Positions 42,655-52,336 of a stretch of 64,000 bases of DNA are shown here, piece after piece. The translations under genes were made by a program, and so were the position numbers. A model generated the notes under the pieces. It did not search any database. It was given only the letters and a program-made list of their open reading frames with translations, and was not told where the DNA came from. Source of the DNA: Paenibacillus sp. BIHB 4019 (lineage in GTDB: Bacteria > Bacillota > Bacilli > Paenibacillales > Paenibacillaceae); the NCBI RefSeq assembly GCF_002741035.1, contig NZ_CP016808.1:2306001-2370000 (forward strand), in the 5' to 3' direction. Positions within the stretch are counted from its first letter, which is position 1. Each line of letters begins with the position of its first letter.

Positions 42655-44355
42655 GTGAACATTCGAAAAAAGCTAATTACAGGTTTTGCAGCAGTATTAT
42701 TGCTTACTTTGGCAGTCGGAATGATTAGCTGGTTTCAGTTTACGGCCCTGGATAAGGCTTACCAGAATTTGCTGAGTGATCGTGTGCAGAAAATATTGTG
42801 GGTCAACGAGCTCAAGCAGCATTCAACGGATCAATCCAATCGTGTAGGGGGTTATATCATTACTAGAAACTCCTTGCAATTAGATAAATATGAAGAAGAT
42901 CGAATGCTGTTTGCTAAAACGATGAAGTTATTGGAAGCTTCCATCGAAAATCCCGTCTCGATAGAGCTGGCAGCGAAGCTCAAGCAGCTGGAGGCGGAAT
43001 ACAAGACGGTATCGCAGGAAATGATTGCGGCCAAGGAACAGGATAATATGGATGAGGTCGTAACGCTGGTAGAGACGAAGGGCTCGCCCATTGCGGAGCA
43101 ATTGATAGAGACAGCGGATCAACTGGTGGATTTCCAGCAATCGCAGCTGAGTGAGGGCCAAGCAACATTGACGAAGGAAGTAGGGGAAGTGCAATCGATT
43201 ATTATGACGACTATCGTCGTTGCTATGGTCCTAGGTATCGCTTTGGCGGTGCTCATTGGACAAATCATTGCCCGTCCCGTTCAGAAGGTAGCTCTAGCAG
43301 CGCGGCAAATTGCGGATGGCGACCTGACGGGAGCGGATATTGTGCTGCGCCAGAAGGATGAAATCGGGGCGATGGCACTGGACTTCAATAAAATGAAGCA
43401 TCATTTGCGGCAGCTGATGCAAACCATCAATCATAATGCGATGGAGGTAGAAGCGGCCTCGAAAGAGCTGTCCGGTGGAGCGGAGCAGGCGGTAATGGCT
43501 TCCAACCATATTGCAGAGTCTGTGCAGCAGGTATCGGAAGCATCCGATCAGCAGTCTGCGAGCATTACGGAGAACAAGCAGGCGATTGAAGAGAGTGCCA
43601 TCAGCATTCAGCGTATTGCTGATTCGGCTGCGGTCACTTCGGAATCGTCTGAGCTCGCCTTGCAGCAGGCGGAACGCGGCAGTGCGCTGCTCGGCGAGAC
43701 GATTGGCCAACTGAAGCAGCTCCACTTGACGATTGATCAATCGGCTGCTGTCATTTACGAGCTTGGCGAGCAATCGCGGGCGATTGAGGGAATTACACAG
43801 TTTATTCGCGAAATTGCCAATCAGACAAACCTGCTGTCGCTGAATGCTTCCATTGAGGCGGCGCGGGCAGGAGAAGGCGGCAGAGGCTTTGCCGTCGTTG
43901 CTGGCGAGGTGAAGAAGCTGGCTGAGCAGACAGGCGAAGCATCCGATAAAATCGCCGTTTTCATTCGTGCTATGGTGGACAAGGTGAACGGCGCAGTCGT
44001 ATCCATGCAGAAGGGCTCAGGCGAAGTGGAGTCCAGCACGGCTTATATGAATCAGACAGGTGAAGCTTTTGAGCAGGTGTATGCGGCTATTCGGACCGTA
44101 ACCAGCCAAGTACAGGAAGTTTCGGCCTCTGCGGAGCAGCTGGCGGCTTCGACAGAGCAGCAGCTTGCAACCGAGGAGCAACTGGTCGTGCTTGCGAATA
44201 ACATATCGGACAACTCCCAAAGCGTGGCGGCCGTCTGCGAGGAGCAGTTGGCATCGATGGAGGAAATATCAGCTTCGGCCGAAGCGCTCAGCCAGATGGC
44301 GAATGTGCTGAGGGGCGAGATTCAGAAGTTTACTTTTGAGAAGGAGCAGGCTTAA
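42655..44355 (+). CDS. Methyl-accepting chemotaxis protein
   Basis: 566 residues from a GTG start. A helix at 9-28, an extracellular four-helix-bundle sensor (about 30-180), a second helix (about 182-203), HAMP, and a long signalling coiled coil whose hairpin tip is [20 protein letters not shown], then [20 protein letters not shown]. It controls CheA and flagellar rotation. The ligand is unknown. No che genes are nearby, so it is an orphan receptor. Confidence 0.95.
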   Translation: MNIRKKLITGFAAVLLLTLAVGMISWFQFTALDKAYQNLLSDRVQKILWVNELKQHSTDQSNRVGGYIITRNSLQLDKYEEDRMLFAKTMKLLEASIENPVSIELAAKLKQLEAEYKTVSQEMIAAKEQDNMDEVVTLVETKGSPIAEQLIETADQLVDFQQSQLSEGQATLTKEVGEVQSIIMTTIVVAMVLGIALAVLIGQIIARPVQKVALAARQIADGDLTGADIVLRQKDEIGAMALDFNKMKHHLRQLMQTINHNAMEVEAASKELSGGAEQAVMASNHIAESVQQVSEASDQQSASITENKQAIEESAISIQRIADSAAVTSESSELALQQAERGSALLGETIGQLKQLHLTIDQSAAVIYELGEQSRAIEGITQFIREIANQTNLLSLNASIEAARAGEGGRGFAVVAGEVKKLAEQTGEASDKIAVFIRAMVDKVNGAVVSMQKGSGEVESSTAYMNQTGEAFEQVYAAIRTVTSQVQEVSASAEQLAASTEQQLATEEQLVVLANNISDNSQSVAAVCEEQLASMEEISASAEALSQMANVLRGEIQKFTFEKEQA

Positions 44356-44440
44356 GTTGTGTATATGCGGAGCATGCTTAGATACGAAGGGGCCATTGTG
44401 ATACAATGGCATTAGACAGCCCATGAGGAGATGATGACAG

Positions 44441-44731
44441 ATGAGCGAGCAAGAAAATGACCAAATCGACGAGCAGCAGCTGATCGCCTACATAACGAGT
44501 AAAACGAAGGCGTCCGAAGCGGATGTAAAGCTGGTGCTTAAGCATGAAATGACCTTCATTAACAATGCGCAGGAGAACGCTTCTGGCGAGGTTGAAGTTG
44601 ACAGCGATGAGCTGGTCGATTACATCCTGAAGCAGCGTGATGTGAAGCTGGACGAGCTGACGGTTGAGACGATTCTTGATCTGGAAATGGAATATTTGAT
44701 GGATCAAGGCGTGGCCGGCTACGTCGATTAA
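44441..44731 (+). CDS. Small acidic protein of unknown function
   Basis: 96 residues, strongly acidic and helical, with two similar halves (DEQQLIAYITSKTKASEADV and DSDELVDYILKQRDVKLDEL), suggesting an internal duplication of a helix-turn-helix-like unit. GAGGAGATG precedes the ATG, and a good terminator follows. I do not recognise a family. Confidence 0.7.
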   Translation: MSEQENDQIDEQQLIAYITSKTKASEADVKLVLKHEMTFINNAQENASGEVEVDSDELVDYILKQRDVKLDELTVETILDLEMEYLMDQGVAGYVD

Positions 44732-44748
44732 AGTGCAGGAAATATAGG

Positions 44749-44790
44749 AAGCTTCCGAGGCGTCTTTCAGGCGCAGCGGAAGCTTTTTTT
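44749..44790 (+). terminator. Terminator after the acidic protein gene
   Basis: AAGCTTCCG and CGGAAGCTT form the stem, with seven T. Confidence 0.85.
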
Positions 44791-45045
44791 CATTAGCCGT
44801 ATGTAATAAGGTGGTAGCTTTTCGCTTAGCCGCCTACATGGAAGCATGGAAATAATGGATTATTGACGCTCGTTCGGTTTAATTTAATAATAACAAATAT
44901 GTAAAATAATAGTTTTAAAAGGTTTTGATTTAGTTAATAATGTTTTATCAATATTTTTTTATATTAATCCTATTTGTGGTTGATTTTAGTAGTTTTGTGT
45001 AATAAAATGGATATGTTAGTTAATAAATAAAGGGAGGTAGTTAAG
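44791..45045. other. AT-rich promoter region of the secreted-protein gene
   Basis: About 255 nt, sharply AT-richer than the flanks, with poly-A/T stretches. No ORF or named element is seen. It marks the left edge of a low-GC islet. Confidence 0.5.
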
Positions 45046-45696
45046 GTGAAGAAAATATCAATTGTGCTATTATTATTGGTTCTATTGGCAATACCAACAA
45101 ATGGGGCTTTTGCGCAGGAAGTGTCTCACGAAAATGATGTTACACAAGAAGAAATTAATAGAAGGCTAGAAGTTGTGTTTGATTATTTAGATGAACATGC
45201 AAAAAACGCAGATTTTAATGGTCAAAGCTCTTTAATTTATAATATACCAGTTGGTGAAGGTGTTATTGTTACGGCTGAAATTGCGAATCAAAAGGATTCA
45301 GATCCAAGAGCAAGAACAATTGGCAGTAGTTCGTATTCCATTACCGCAAATACCACATATAATTACAAACTAACTCTTACGAGTGTGATAAGTTCTGGGG
45401 ATATAACAGTATATACTGTCAATTACACTACTGGTAACTCGACTGATTTTGGAAATGGTGTGTATAAGCTCACAGTAAATAGTGTTTCTTTAACTGGTAC
45501 TCCTTCAGGGTTTTACAGCGTAGGTGATACTTATACTACTATAGGTAGTAACAATAATATTATTGTTACTACGGGAGGTTATATCAAATACACTCATCCA
45601 ATTCTATCGAATAAAACTATACTAATCGTTCCTGTTGATATGGGAAGTCTTGCGGGTGGACTTCTGAAAGTTAATTATACTTACGAGGTAGAATGA
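45046..45696 (+). CDS. Secreted beta-rich protein of unknown function, low GC
   Basis: 216 residues from a GTG after GGGAGG. A signal peptide (about 1-24, LLLLVLLAIPTNGAFAQ) is followed by a helical segment (to about 60) and a Thr/Ser/Asn-rich region of alternating beta strands (SSSYSITANTTYNYKLTLT, YTVNYTTGNSTDFGNG). No family is recognised. It is clearly AT-richer than nearby core genes, which suggests transfer. The lipoprotein 66 nt downstream shares this bias. Confidence 0.7.
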   Translation: MKKISIVLLLLVLLAIPTNGAFAQEVSHENDVTQEEINRRLEVVFDYLDEHAKNADFNGQSSLIYNIPVGEGVIVTAEIANQKDSDPRARTIGSSSYSITANTTYNYKLTLTSVISSGDITVYTVNYTTGNSTDFGNGVYKLTVNSVSLTGTPSGFYSVGDTYTTIGSNNNIIVTTGGYIKYTHPILSNKTILIVPVDMGSLAGGLLKVNYTYEVE

Positions 45697-45705
45697 ATTA
45701 TCCCT

Positions 45706-45731
45706 CCCCCCAGCAGCAAGCTGGGGGGTTA
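45706..45731 (+). terminator. Hairpin after the secreted-protein gene
   Basis: CCCCCCAGC-AGCAA-GCTGGGGGG with only a short T tail; possibly a partial terminator or an mRNA 3' stabiliser. Confidence 0.55.
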
Positions 45732-45768
45732 GACATGCTGAGATCATGAAGTTAGACAGGATGTGAAT

Positions 45769-46242
45769 ATGTTGGAAAACAAACCGAAAAAAATGATGCT
45801 ATTCTTTATTCTATTCGTCATGATAATAGTTTCAGGTTGTGCGTATATTGGTAAGGCTAATACTCCTAAAGCTGAAGAGGTAATGCTCGAGGAACTGCCA
45901 AATGGGCAAAGTAAGGTAGTAGACCCTATTACTATTGAAAAAGGAATGGGTGAGTGGCTTAATAAAAAACAGTCTGAATTAGGACTATTAATAGCGCAAC
46001 GAACAAAACTAGAAAGTGACGATGTTCTTGTGGTTTTAGGTCCAATGTCAGATTTAAAAGATACTGGAAGTTATAATATCGCGTGTTCAGTTGTTCTGAA
46101 AACGGAGTCAACATTTGAAGACAATATAATGAATAAAGTGTTAGAAGATATAATTAGCACGATTACACAAGATTCAGTCGGTGCAAAGATTAGTGAAGAG
46201 AATATTAGCATAGTAGATAGCAATGGTGCTAAGCTTAATTAA
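45769..46242 (+). CDS. Putative lipoprotein, low GC, unknown
   Basis: About 157 residues from ATG 45769 (AGGATG upstream). A basic N-terminus, a hydrophobic stretch and the lipobox IVSGC give a lipoprotein signal. The mature part pairs an acidic linker with a small alpha/beta domain (WLNKKQSELGLLIAQRTKLE, DDVLVVLGPMSDLKD). It somewhat resembles small sporulation or membrane lipoproteins, but no family is assigned. A terminator follows. Confidence 0.68.
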   Translation: MLENKPKKMMLFFILFVMIIVSGCAYIGKANTPKAEEVMLEELPNGQSKVVDPITIEKGMGEWLNKKQSELGLLIAQRTKLESDDVLVVLGPMSDLKDTGSYNIACSVVLKTESTFEDNIMNKVLEDIISTITQDSVGAKISEENISIVDSNGAKLN

Positions 46243-46296
46243 TTTTAATGTCCATAATTTAATACTGAGCAAACTAAGTGCATAAGTTAGGCAAGG

Positions 46297-46326
46297 AAAG
46301 ATCGTCTATTGATGATCTTTTTTTTG
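46297..46326 (+). terminator. Terminator after the low-GC lipoprotein gene
   Basis: AAAGATC pairs with GATCTTT around a 10-nt loop, then about seven T. Confidence 0.7.
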
Positions 46327-46337
46327 TTATCGAGGAT

Positions 46338-46538
46338 ATGAACCATTTTTATGAATACGCCAAGGAAGAGGAACGCAGCAAAAAGTTGGCTTGATCGACG
46401 CTCAAGACAGGAGATACGGAATTTAACAGCCTGAGCAAGTGCTCGGTAATAGTACACGGTCACGACGATATTTTAGCCGCTTATGGCAAGCAGGTTTCAC
46501 TTCTGGTAAGTAGCTACAATAACAGCATACAAACTTAG
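46338..46538 (+). pseudogene. Decayed fragment of a TIR-like nucleotide-binding protein
   Basis: One frame runs through an internal TGA (46392-46394): MNHFYEYAKEEERSKKLA, stop, then STLKTGDTEFNSLSKC and SVIVHGHDDILAAYGKQV. The VHGHD string followed by a helix is distinctive of TIR-like predicted nucleotide-binding domains (the COG4271 type found with defence systems). It has no ribosome binding site. The match rests on a short stretch. Confidence 0.35.
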
Positions 46539-46666
46539 GTATACAATTAGAAACAGTCGCAATTGTGCTAGCAAAAAGTCGTCTTATCGGTAGTGAGTGC
46601 GCAGGCATACGGGTTATAGTCAAACTAATCTAATGCAGCACTTTCAATGAAGAGAGGACGATAGCG

Positions 46667-49195
46667 ATGAAGGGCGTATGGCATGGGCATGTGAAAATGG
46701 GAGAAGCTTCTACTCTGTTTATTTTTACGGTAGAGGAATGGGCTGGCGATTACCGGCTTGCGGTGCATTCGGTACCGGGCATATACAGCTTTGAGGCGGG
46801 CGGCCTGAAAGCGGAGGGAAGCAGCGGCAATGAGCTTAAGGCAGCCGGACATCTGGCGATGTTTGGAGCGGATATGACGGTTCAGCTTTTATTTGGAGAA
46901 ACATCGCTCACAGGCGCAGTGACTTTGCCGTTTGGCGGTCCATTTCCGCTTGAGGGCAAGAAGGGACAGCCGAATTTCCGGAACGCATCCCTTCTAGCGA
47001 AGGCCGCTGAGGTACAGGGCGGGACAGTTGTTGAGCGAACGGATACGGAAATTCGCGAGCAGGTAGAGCTGCTGCTGGGCCGAATGAGCGTGGAGGAGAA
47101 AATCGGGCAAATGAGCCAGGTCGGCGCGTCCAACTTTTCGTTCGGCGGAGATGTGGAGAGCGAGCCGGTTGAGGCGCTGATCGCAAAAGGGAAGATTGGC
47201 TCCATATTGGGCGCATTCGATATGTTCCAGGTGCTGGAGCTGCAAAAAATTGCGGTCGAGCAGTCGCCGCTTCGCATTCCGCTGCTGTTTAATGCCGACG
47301 TGATCCACGGTTATCAGACGATTTTTCCAGTGCCGCTAGCTTGGTCGTGCAGCTGGGATATGGAGGCGATTCGCAAAGCCTGCGCCATTGCGGCCAAGGA
47401 AGCCGCCGCTTCCGGCATTACGTACAATCATGCACCGATGGTCGATGTTACACGCGATGCCAGATGGGGCAGGGTAGTCGAGGGAGCGGGCGAGGACCCG
47501 TATCTGGGCGCTGCTATAGCCAAAGCGCAGGTAGAGGGATTTCAGGGCGCAAGCCTGCTGGACCAGGACACGCTGATTGCTTGCTTGAAGCATTTTATTG
47601 CTTATGGAGCTGCGGAGGCAGGCCGTGATTACAATACGGTCGATATTTCCGAGCGTACGCTGCGTGACGTGTTTTTGCCGCCATTCCGTGCGGGCATTGC
47701 GGCGGGAGCCGGATCGGTCATGAATGCTTTTAATTTGTATGACGGCATCCCGATTGCTGGAAATGCCCGCATCTTGCGCGATCTGCTGCGCGAGGAGCTT
47801 GGGTTTGAGGGCATGGTGATCTCCGATTATGCAGCCATTGATGAGCTGGCCATTCATGGCGCTGCTGAGGATGGCAAGGAGGCTGCCGCGCAAGCGCTGC
47901 ATGCGACGATGGATATTGAGATGGTGACTAGGCTGTATGAGGAGCATCTCCCGGCGCTTCTGGCAGAAGGAAAAGTGACGGAAGAGCAGTTGAATGCGGC
48001 GGTGCGCCGGATTTTAACCTATAAATTCAAAATCGGCATTATGGATGCGCCTTACCGTTATGTGAGGCCGGAAGAAGCTTATGAGCAATATTTGTCGCCC
48101 GAGCATCTGGAGGCAAGCCGTGACGTAGCCCGCAAATCCATCGTGCTGCTGAAAAATAACGGCGTGCTGCCCCTTGCCCCAGATCGCAAGCTGGCGGTTA
48201 TCGGGCCGTTCGCGGCAAGCCGGGATTTGCTCGGGCCGTGGCAGTTTTCCAATTACGCCAGCGAAACGGCGACGCTGCTGCAAGGCCTGGCAGCGAAGGG
48301 CTTCGCGCCGGAGCAGCTGCTGTATGCGGAAGGCTGCGGCGTACATGAGCCGCTGGTCGGCGGCATCGAGCGCGCAGTGGAGCAGGCGCGCAAAGCAGAT
48401 ATCGTGCTGCTGGCGCTGGGCGAGAGCAGCGATATGTCCGGCGAGGCGGCATCGCGTATGGATGTGACGCTGCCGGAAGCCCAATTGGAGCTGGCTAAGG
48501 CTATAGCGCAGACCGGCAAGCCCGTCGTGCTTCTTCTGACCAATGGCCGTCCATTGGTGCTGGAGTGGTTTGATAAGCATATGGCTGCGATAGTGGAAAG
48601 CTGGTTCCTCGGCTCGCAAGCCGGACATGCTTTAGCGGATGTTCTTCTCGGCGACTACAATCCATCGGGCAAGCTGACGATGAGCTTTCCATACAAGACG
48701 GGGCAAGTGCCCGTGTATTACAATCATTACCGGACCGGCCGCCCGCTTACGGAGAGCAATAGCGGCCAGAAGTTTATTTCCAAATACATCGATGGCCCGA
48801 ATGAGCCCTTGTATCCATTTGGCTACGGCCTCAGCTATACGACATTTGCTTATTCAGAGCTGGCGCTTAGCCGTTCTGAGCTGCGGGCAGGTGATACGCT
48901 GGAGGTCGCCGTCACAGTGACGAATACAGGCAGCAGAGCTGGGGAAGAAATCGCACAGCTGTACGTTCAGGATGTTCACGGCAGCGTCGTTCGTCCGGTG
49001 AAGGAGCTGAAAGGGTTCCAGAAGCTGGCGCTGGAGGCGGGAGAAAGTAGTACAGCGTTTTTCACCCTTTCGGAAGAGCATTTGAAATTTACGACAACGG
49101 CTATGCGTCACGAGGTGGAAGCCGGGCAGTTTAAGGTGTACGTAGGCGGAAGCTCAAGTGCGGCATTGGCAGCGGGGTTTGAATGGCTCGCGTAG
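46667..49195 (+). CDS. Glycoside hydrolase family 3 beta-glucosidase with extra N-terminal domain
   Basis: 842 residues with GAGAGG upstream. Residues 1-105 form an extra beta domain (MKGVWHGHVKMGEASTLFIF, GAVTLPFGGPFPLEGKKG) like the lipocalin-like modules placed before some alpha/beta hydrolases. A GH3 barrel follows (VEGAGEDPYLGA, CLKHFIAYGAAEAGRDYN) with nucleophile Asp387 in VISDYAAIDE, then the GH3 C-terminal sandwich and a fibronectin-III-like domain. No signal peptide is present, so it acts on imported beta-glucosides or xylosides in the cytosol. It is transcribed alone and ends in a strong terminator. Confidence 0.92.
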   Translation: MKGVWHGHVKMGEASTLFIFTVEEWAGDYRLAVHSVPGIYSFEAGGLKAEGSSGNELKAAGHLAMFGADMTVQLLFGETSLTGAVTLPFGGPFPLEGKKGQPNFRNASLLAKAAEVQGGTVVERTDTEIREQVELLLGRMSVEEKIGQMSQVGASNFSFGGDVESEPVEALIAKGKIGSILGAFDMFQVLELQKIAVEQSPLRIPLLFNADVIHGYQTIFPVPLAWSCSWDMEAIRKACAIAAKEAAASGITYNHAPMVDVTRDARWGRVVEGAGEDPYLGAAIAKAQVEGFQGASLLDQDTLIACLKHFIAYGAAEAGRDYNTVDISERTLRDVFLPPFRAGIAAGAGSVMNAFNLYDGIPIAGNARILRDLLREELGFEGMVISDYAAIDELAIHGAAEDGKEAAAQALHATMDIEMVTRLYEEHLPALLAEGKVTEEQLNAAVRRILTYKFKIGIMDAPYRYVRPEEAYEQYLSPEHLEASRDVARKSIVLLKNNGVLPLAPDRKLAVIGPFAASRDLLGPWQFSNYASETATLLQGLAAKGFAPEQLLYAEGCGVHEPLVGGIERAVEQARKADIVLLALGESSDMSGEAASRMDVTLPEAQLELAKAIAQTGKPVVLLLTNGRPLVLEWFDKHMAAIVESWFLGSQAGHALADVLLGDYNPSGKLTMSFPYKTGQVPVYYNHYRTGRPLTESNSGQKFISKYIDGPNEPLYPFGYGLSYTTFAYSELALSRSELRAGDTLEVAVTVTNTGSRAGEEIAQLYVQDVHGSVVRPVKELKGFQKLALEAGESSTAFFTLSEEHLKFTTTAMRHEVEAGQFKVYVGGSSSAALAAGFEWLA

Positions 49196-49306
49196 CATAG
49201 CCTCAAGCACAAGTGTGTTCCTCAGGCTCAAAAGTGTTTTAAGCCAATAGGGAGCGGAATCATAACATTTAGGGTAAGAGGAACCAATCAGCCTAAGATA
49301 GCTATG

Positions 49307-49352
49307 AAAAAGACAAGGAGAAGTCGAAATCCCTCGCTCCTTGTCTTTTTTT
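49307..49352 (+). terminator. Terminator of the GH3 gene
   Basis: AAAAAGACAAGGAG pairs perfectly with CTCCTTGTCTTTTT. Confidence 0.9.
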
Positions 49353-49363
49353 GCGTCGTTATA

Positions 49364-49413
49364 CGAATGTTAGCCCGCAATTGTGCGAATGTTAGCCCGC
49401 AATTGTGCGAATG
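49364..49413. repeat. 22-bp tandem direct repeat
   Basis: Two exact copies of a 22-bp unit (CGAATGTTAGCCC...ATTGTG) at 49364-49385 and 49386-49407, followed by the first six bases of a third. It lies between the GH3 terminator and the ankyrin gene. There are too few units and no spacers, so it is not a CRISPR. Confidence 0.75.
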
Positions 49414-49584
49414 GAGCCATGCCGCGGCTGCAAATCTCCGCATGAACACATGCCTGTCAAAAGAAAGTAAAGGATTCGGCTGGATATGGGTGTTAAGCCA
49501 ACGGGCAGGATATTATTATCATTCCGCGAATACTTCAAATATGGCAAATTTACGAGGCTTGAATTTGTGTGAGGAGACTTGGAT

Positions 49585-50370
49585 ATGGCATTTATTTACG
49601 AAGATGAAACGCTGGCAGTTAGTGCTGTTAAAGCGATTCAAACTGGCGATATCCCATCGTTGAAACGACTTCTTGAAGAGAATCCGGGCTTGGCTGCGGC
49701 AAGAATTATCGATAGAGACAATAACAACGAAGACAATAGTTGCGGAACGTCTCGAACACTTTTGCATGTCGTGACCGACTGGCCCGGCCATTTTCCTAAC
49801 GGTGCGGCTGCTGTGAGTACGTTAGTCGAGTTCGGTGCGGAGGTAAATGCTCGGTTCACTGGATCGCACACTGAGACACCGCTTCATTGGGCTTCGAGTT
49901 GCAATGACATTAATGTGCTGGACGCGCTTCTTGATGCTGGTGCCGATATCGAAGCGCCAGGTGCAGTAATTGCAGGCGGTACGCCACTAGATGATGCAGT
50001 AGCGTTTGCACAGTGGCGGGCAGCGCATAGGTTGGTTGAACGTGGAGCGAAAATCGCACTTTGGCATGCAGCTGCGCTAGGGCAAGTAGCTGCAATTGAG
50101 GCTTACTTCGCCGGCTCCGCACTTTCAGAGCGATACCCTTGGGGAGCAAGCCGCCCTTCACCACCGGACAAAATTAACGTCGCCTTCTGGTGCGCTTGCC
50201 ACGGCGGACAACAGCGCCCTGCAGAGTACCTTCTCGGCCGAGGTGCTGAGCTGAACTGGATTTCGGTTTGGGATGGATTGACCCCGCTGGACGCAGCGCA
50301 ACGCAGCTCTGCTACTGGTCTGGTTCAATGGCTGCATAGTCAAGGCGCCAAATCTGCCAGCGAATTGTAA
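49585..50370 (+). CDS. Ankyrin repeat protein
   Basis: About 261 residues from ATG 49585 (GAGGAGA upstream). Repeats include ALVEFGAEVNARF-like VSTLVEFGAEVNARF, ETPLHWASSCNDINVLDALL, GTPLDDAVAFAQWRAAHRLV and LTPLDAAQRSSATGLVQWL. It is entirely soluble and all-repeat, so a protein-binding scaffold with unknown partner. It is unrelated in domain layout to the ankyrin protein at 30.6 kb. Confidence 0.85.
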   Translation: MAFIYEDETLAVSAVKAIQTGDIPSLKRLLEENPGLAAARIIDRDNNNEDNSCGTSRTLLHVVTDWPGHFPNGAAAVSTLVEFGAEVNARFTGSHTETPLHWASSCNDINVLDALLDAGADIEAPGAVIAGGTPLDDAVAFAQWRAAHRLVERGAKIALWHAAALGQVAAIEAYFAGSALSERYPWGASRPSPPDKINVAFWCACHGGQQRPAEYLLGRGAELNWISVWDGLTPLDAAQRSSATGLVQWLHSQGAKSASEL

Positions 50371-50440
50371 GGATCAATATGGTTGCAGAGTCTTAAGCTA
50401 GTGTTCCTTAGGATAATGCTAACGAATATGTTAATTCAAT

Positions 50441-50500
50441 AAAAACAGCGGCAGTCTAAGACTTTATTTGTCAGTCTTAGTTCGCCGCTGTTTCATTTTT
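50441..50500. terminator. Bidirectional terminator between the ankyrin and SDR genes
   Basis: AACAGCGGC...AGTCTAAGACT pairs with AGTCTTAG...GCCGCTGTT, with A and T runs at the ends. Confidence 0.8.
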
Positions 50501-50558
50501 ATGGTCTGGCGATTATTATGCTCATTGGACAACGCCAACCAATCCTGCTGAAACCATT

Positions 50559-51281
50559 TTATTGCGGGTTCGTCGTCCAAATACCCGCCGTCTTAATAAA
50601 GACGCGTGGCGGAAGCGAAATAGCCGCGAGCGCCAGAGCTGCAACATCCTCAGGCTGCATCATGCGGTCCTCATCACCGATTTTGAGGCCAGCCTTCGTA
50701 GCCAGCTCGGTATTGACCGTGCTTGGCGTAAGAGCCGTTACGCGAATATTATGCTTGCGCACCTCTTGGAGCAGCGATTCGGTAAAGCCCAGCACCGCGA
50801 ACTTGGAAGCGCAATAAGCCGAACCCGTTGCGAAGCCGCGCTCTCCCGCTGTGGAAGCCACATTAATGATTTCGCCGCTGTTTCTGGCAACCATCGCTGG
50901 CAGTACAGCGCGAGTCACATTGTAGGTGCCGTATAAATTGACATCCATCATGCTCTTCCACTCTTCCGGGTCCATATCCAGCACGGTGCCGAATTTGGCA
51001 ATGCCTGCATTATTGATTAGAATATCAATAGGGCCAAGCTGCTCTGTAATCGAAGCAACAGCTGCTTGTACTTCTTGATTAACCGATACATCGGCAGCCG
51101 CAAGGCTGACCTGTATAGAATAGCTGGCTTTCAGCGTATCGGCGAGCGTCTCCAAATCGGATACGGTTCGGGAAATAAGTCCAAGGCTTACGCCCTCCTT
51201 CGCGAGCGTATGGGCAATAGCAAGCCCGATGCCTTTGCCTGCGCCGGTAATGATCGCTGTTTTTCCGCTTAGTGTCATCAT
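50559..51281 (-). CDS. Short-chain dehydrogenase/reductase (FabG-like)
   Basis: About 240 residues from ATG 51281 (GGAGAG upstream). Cofactor site TGAGKGIGLA, NNAG motif LINNAGIAKFG, catalytic Ser in NVASTAGERG and YCASK with Tyr and Lys. It uses NAD(P)H on an unknown carbonyl or alcohol. It is divergent from a WYL regulator, which probably controls it. Confidence 0.9.
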   Translation of the reverse strand: MMTLSGKTAIITGAGKGIGLAIAHTLAKEGVSLGLISRTVSDLETLADTLKASYSIQVSLAAADVSVNQEVQAAVASITEQLGPIDILINNAGIAKFGTVLDMDPEEWKSMMDVNLYGTYNVTRAVLPAMVARNSGEIINVASTAGERGFATGSAYCASKFAVLGFTESLLQEVRKHNIRVTALTPSTVNTELATKAGLKIGDEDRMMQPEDVAALALAAISLPPRVFIKTAGIWTTNPQ

Positions 51282-51403
51282 TAATCTCTCCATTCTTTAG
51301 GGGAATTGCTTCTCATTTCTCCTCTCCATTATAAAGCTGTCAATAACCGGAATACAAATAAGCCCTAATAAGCGGGCGAATGCAATAAGTCAGGTGGGTA
51401 CAT

Positions 51404-52336
51404 ATGAAAATAGATCGATTGCTCGGCATCGTCGTCCTGCTCCTTGGCAGAAAGCGGTGGAATGCGACCGAGCTTGCTGAGCGTTTTGAAGTATCTGTAA
51501 AAACGATTTACCGCGATATGGAGACGCTCGGTTTAGCTGGCATTCCTGTGGCCTCGCATCACGGCGCAGCCGGCGGCTATGAAATTATGGAGCAATACAC
51601 GCTGAATCGGCAGCTTGCGAGCGCGAAGGAATGGAAGGCGCTGCTTGCTGCAGTGAAGGGAATTGCCTCGGCGCTAGATGATCAAGCCTATCATGAGCTG
51701 CTCGCCAAGGTGAATGCCCTGCTGCCGCAAGCTGCGCATGAAGAGCATGCCAGACAGGGCGAGGAGCTCGTATTCGATTTGCAGTCATGGGGATCGGGGC
51801 TGGAATTGAAGCCCAAGCTGGCCTTGCTGCAACAAGCGATTACAGAGAGCAAGGTGGCTCGCCTGCGTTATGCCAGCTCGGCGGGGACAGAAAGCGAGCG
51901 GGAGGTCGAGCCGACAGCCCTTATCATGAAAGGCTCGATTTGGTATTTGCAGGCGTATTGCCGCAGGAAGCAGGGCTTTCGCATGTTTCGTTTGACGCGA
52001 ATACTGAGCCTGTCGCTCCTGCTGGAGGACTTTGAGCCGCGGCAATCGCCGCAGCTGGAGGGGCTGATCTGGCGCAGCAGCTGGGGGGCAGACCAGGAGA
52101 CGCTGATGCTTATGCACTTTCAGCCGCAGGTCAAGCATCGCGTATATGATGCTTTTCCAAACGTGTTTATTACCGAGCTGGCAGATGGCAGCTTGCAGGT
52201 GACGGGTTCTTTTTCGCTGGATGAGTGGTTTTACGGCTTGCTGCTAAGCTTCTGTCATCATGTGAAGGTGCTGGAGCCCTCTTGGGCCGCTGAAGAGATA
52301 AAGCGCAGAGCGCAGCTTATTTTTGAAATATATTAA
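51404..52336 (+). CDS. WYL-domain transcriptional regulator (YafY-like)
   Basis: 310 residues. N-terminal HTH (LLGIVVLLLGRKRWNATELA, SVKTIYRDMETLGLAGIPV) and a WYL domain (IMKGSIWYLQAYCRRKQGFR, FRLTRILSL). It is divergent from the SDR gene and followed by a GyrI-like effector-binding protein, a frequent trio in Bacillales. It likely senses a hydrophobic or cationic small molecule through the group. Confidence 0.88.
   Translation: MKIDRLLGIVVLLLGRKRWNATELAERFEVSVKTIYRDMETLGLAGIPVASHHGAAGGYEIMEQYTLNRQLASAKEWKALLAAVKGIASALDDQAYHELLAKVNALLPQAAHEEHARQGEELVFDLQSWGSGLELKPKLALLQQAITESKVARLRYASSAGTESEREVEPTALIMKGSIWYLQAYCRRKQGFRMFRLTRILSLSLLLEDFEPRQSPQLEGLIWRSSWGADQETLMLMHFQPQVKHRVYDAFPNVFITELADGSLQVTGSFSLDEWFYGLLLSFCHHVKVLEPSWAAEEIKRRAQLIFEIY

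Noticed and set aside
49364..49413. CRISPR-like repeat
   Set aside because: Only two adjacent 22-bp copies with no spacers and no cas genes; a simple tandem duplication.
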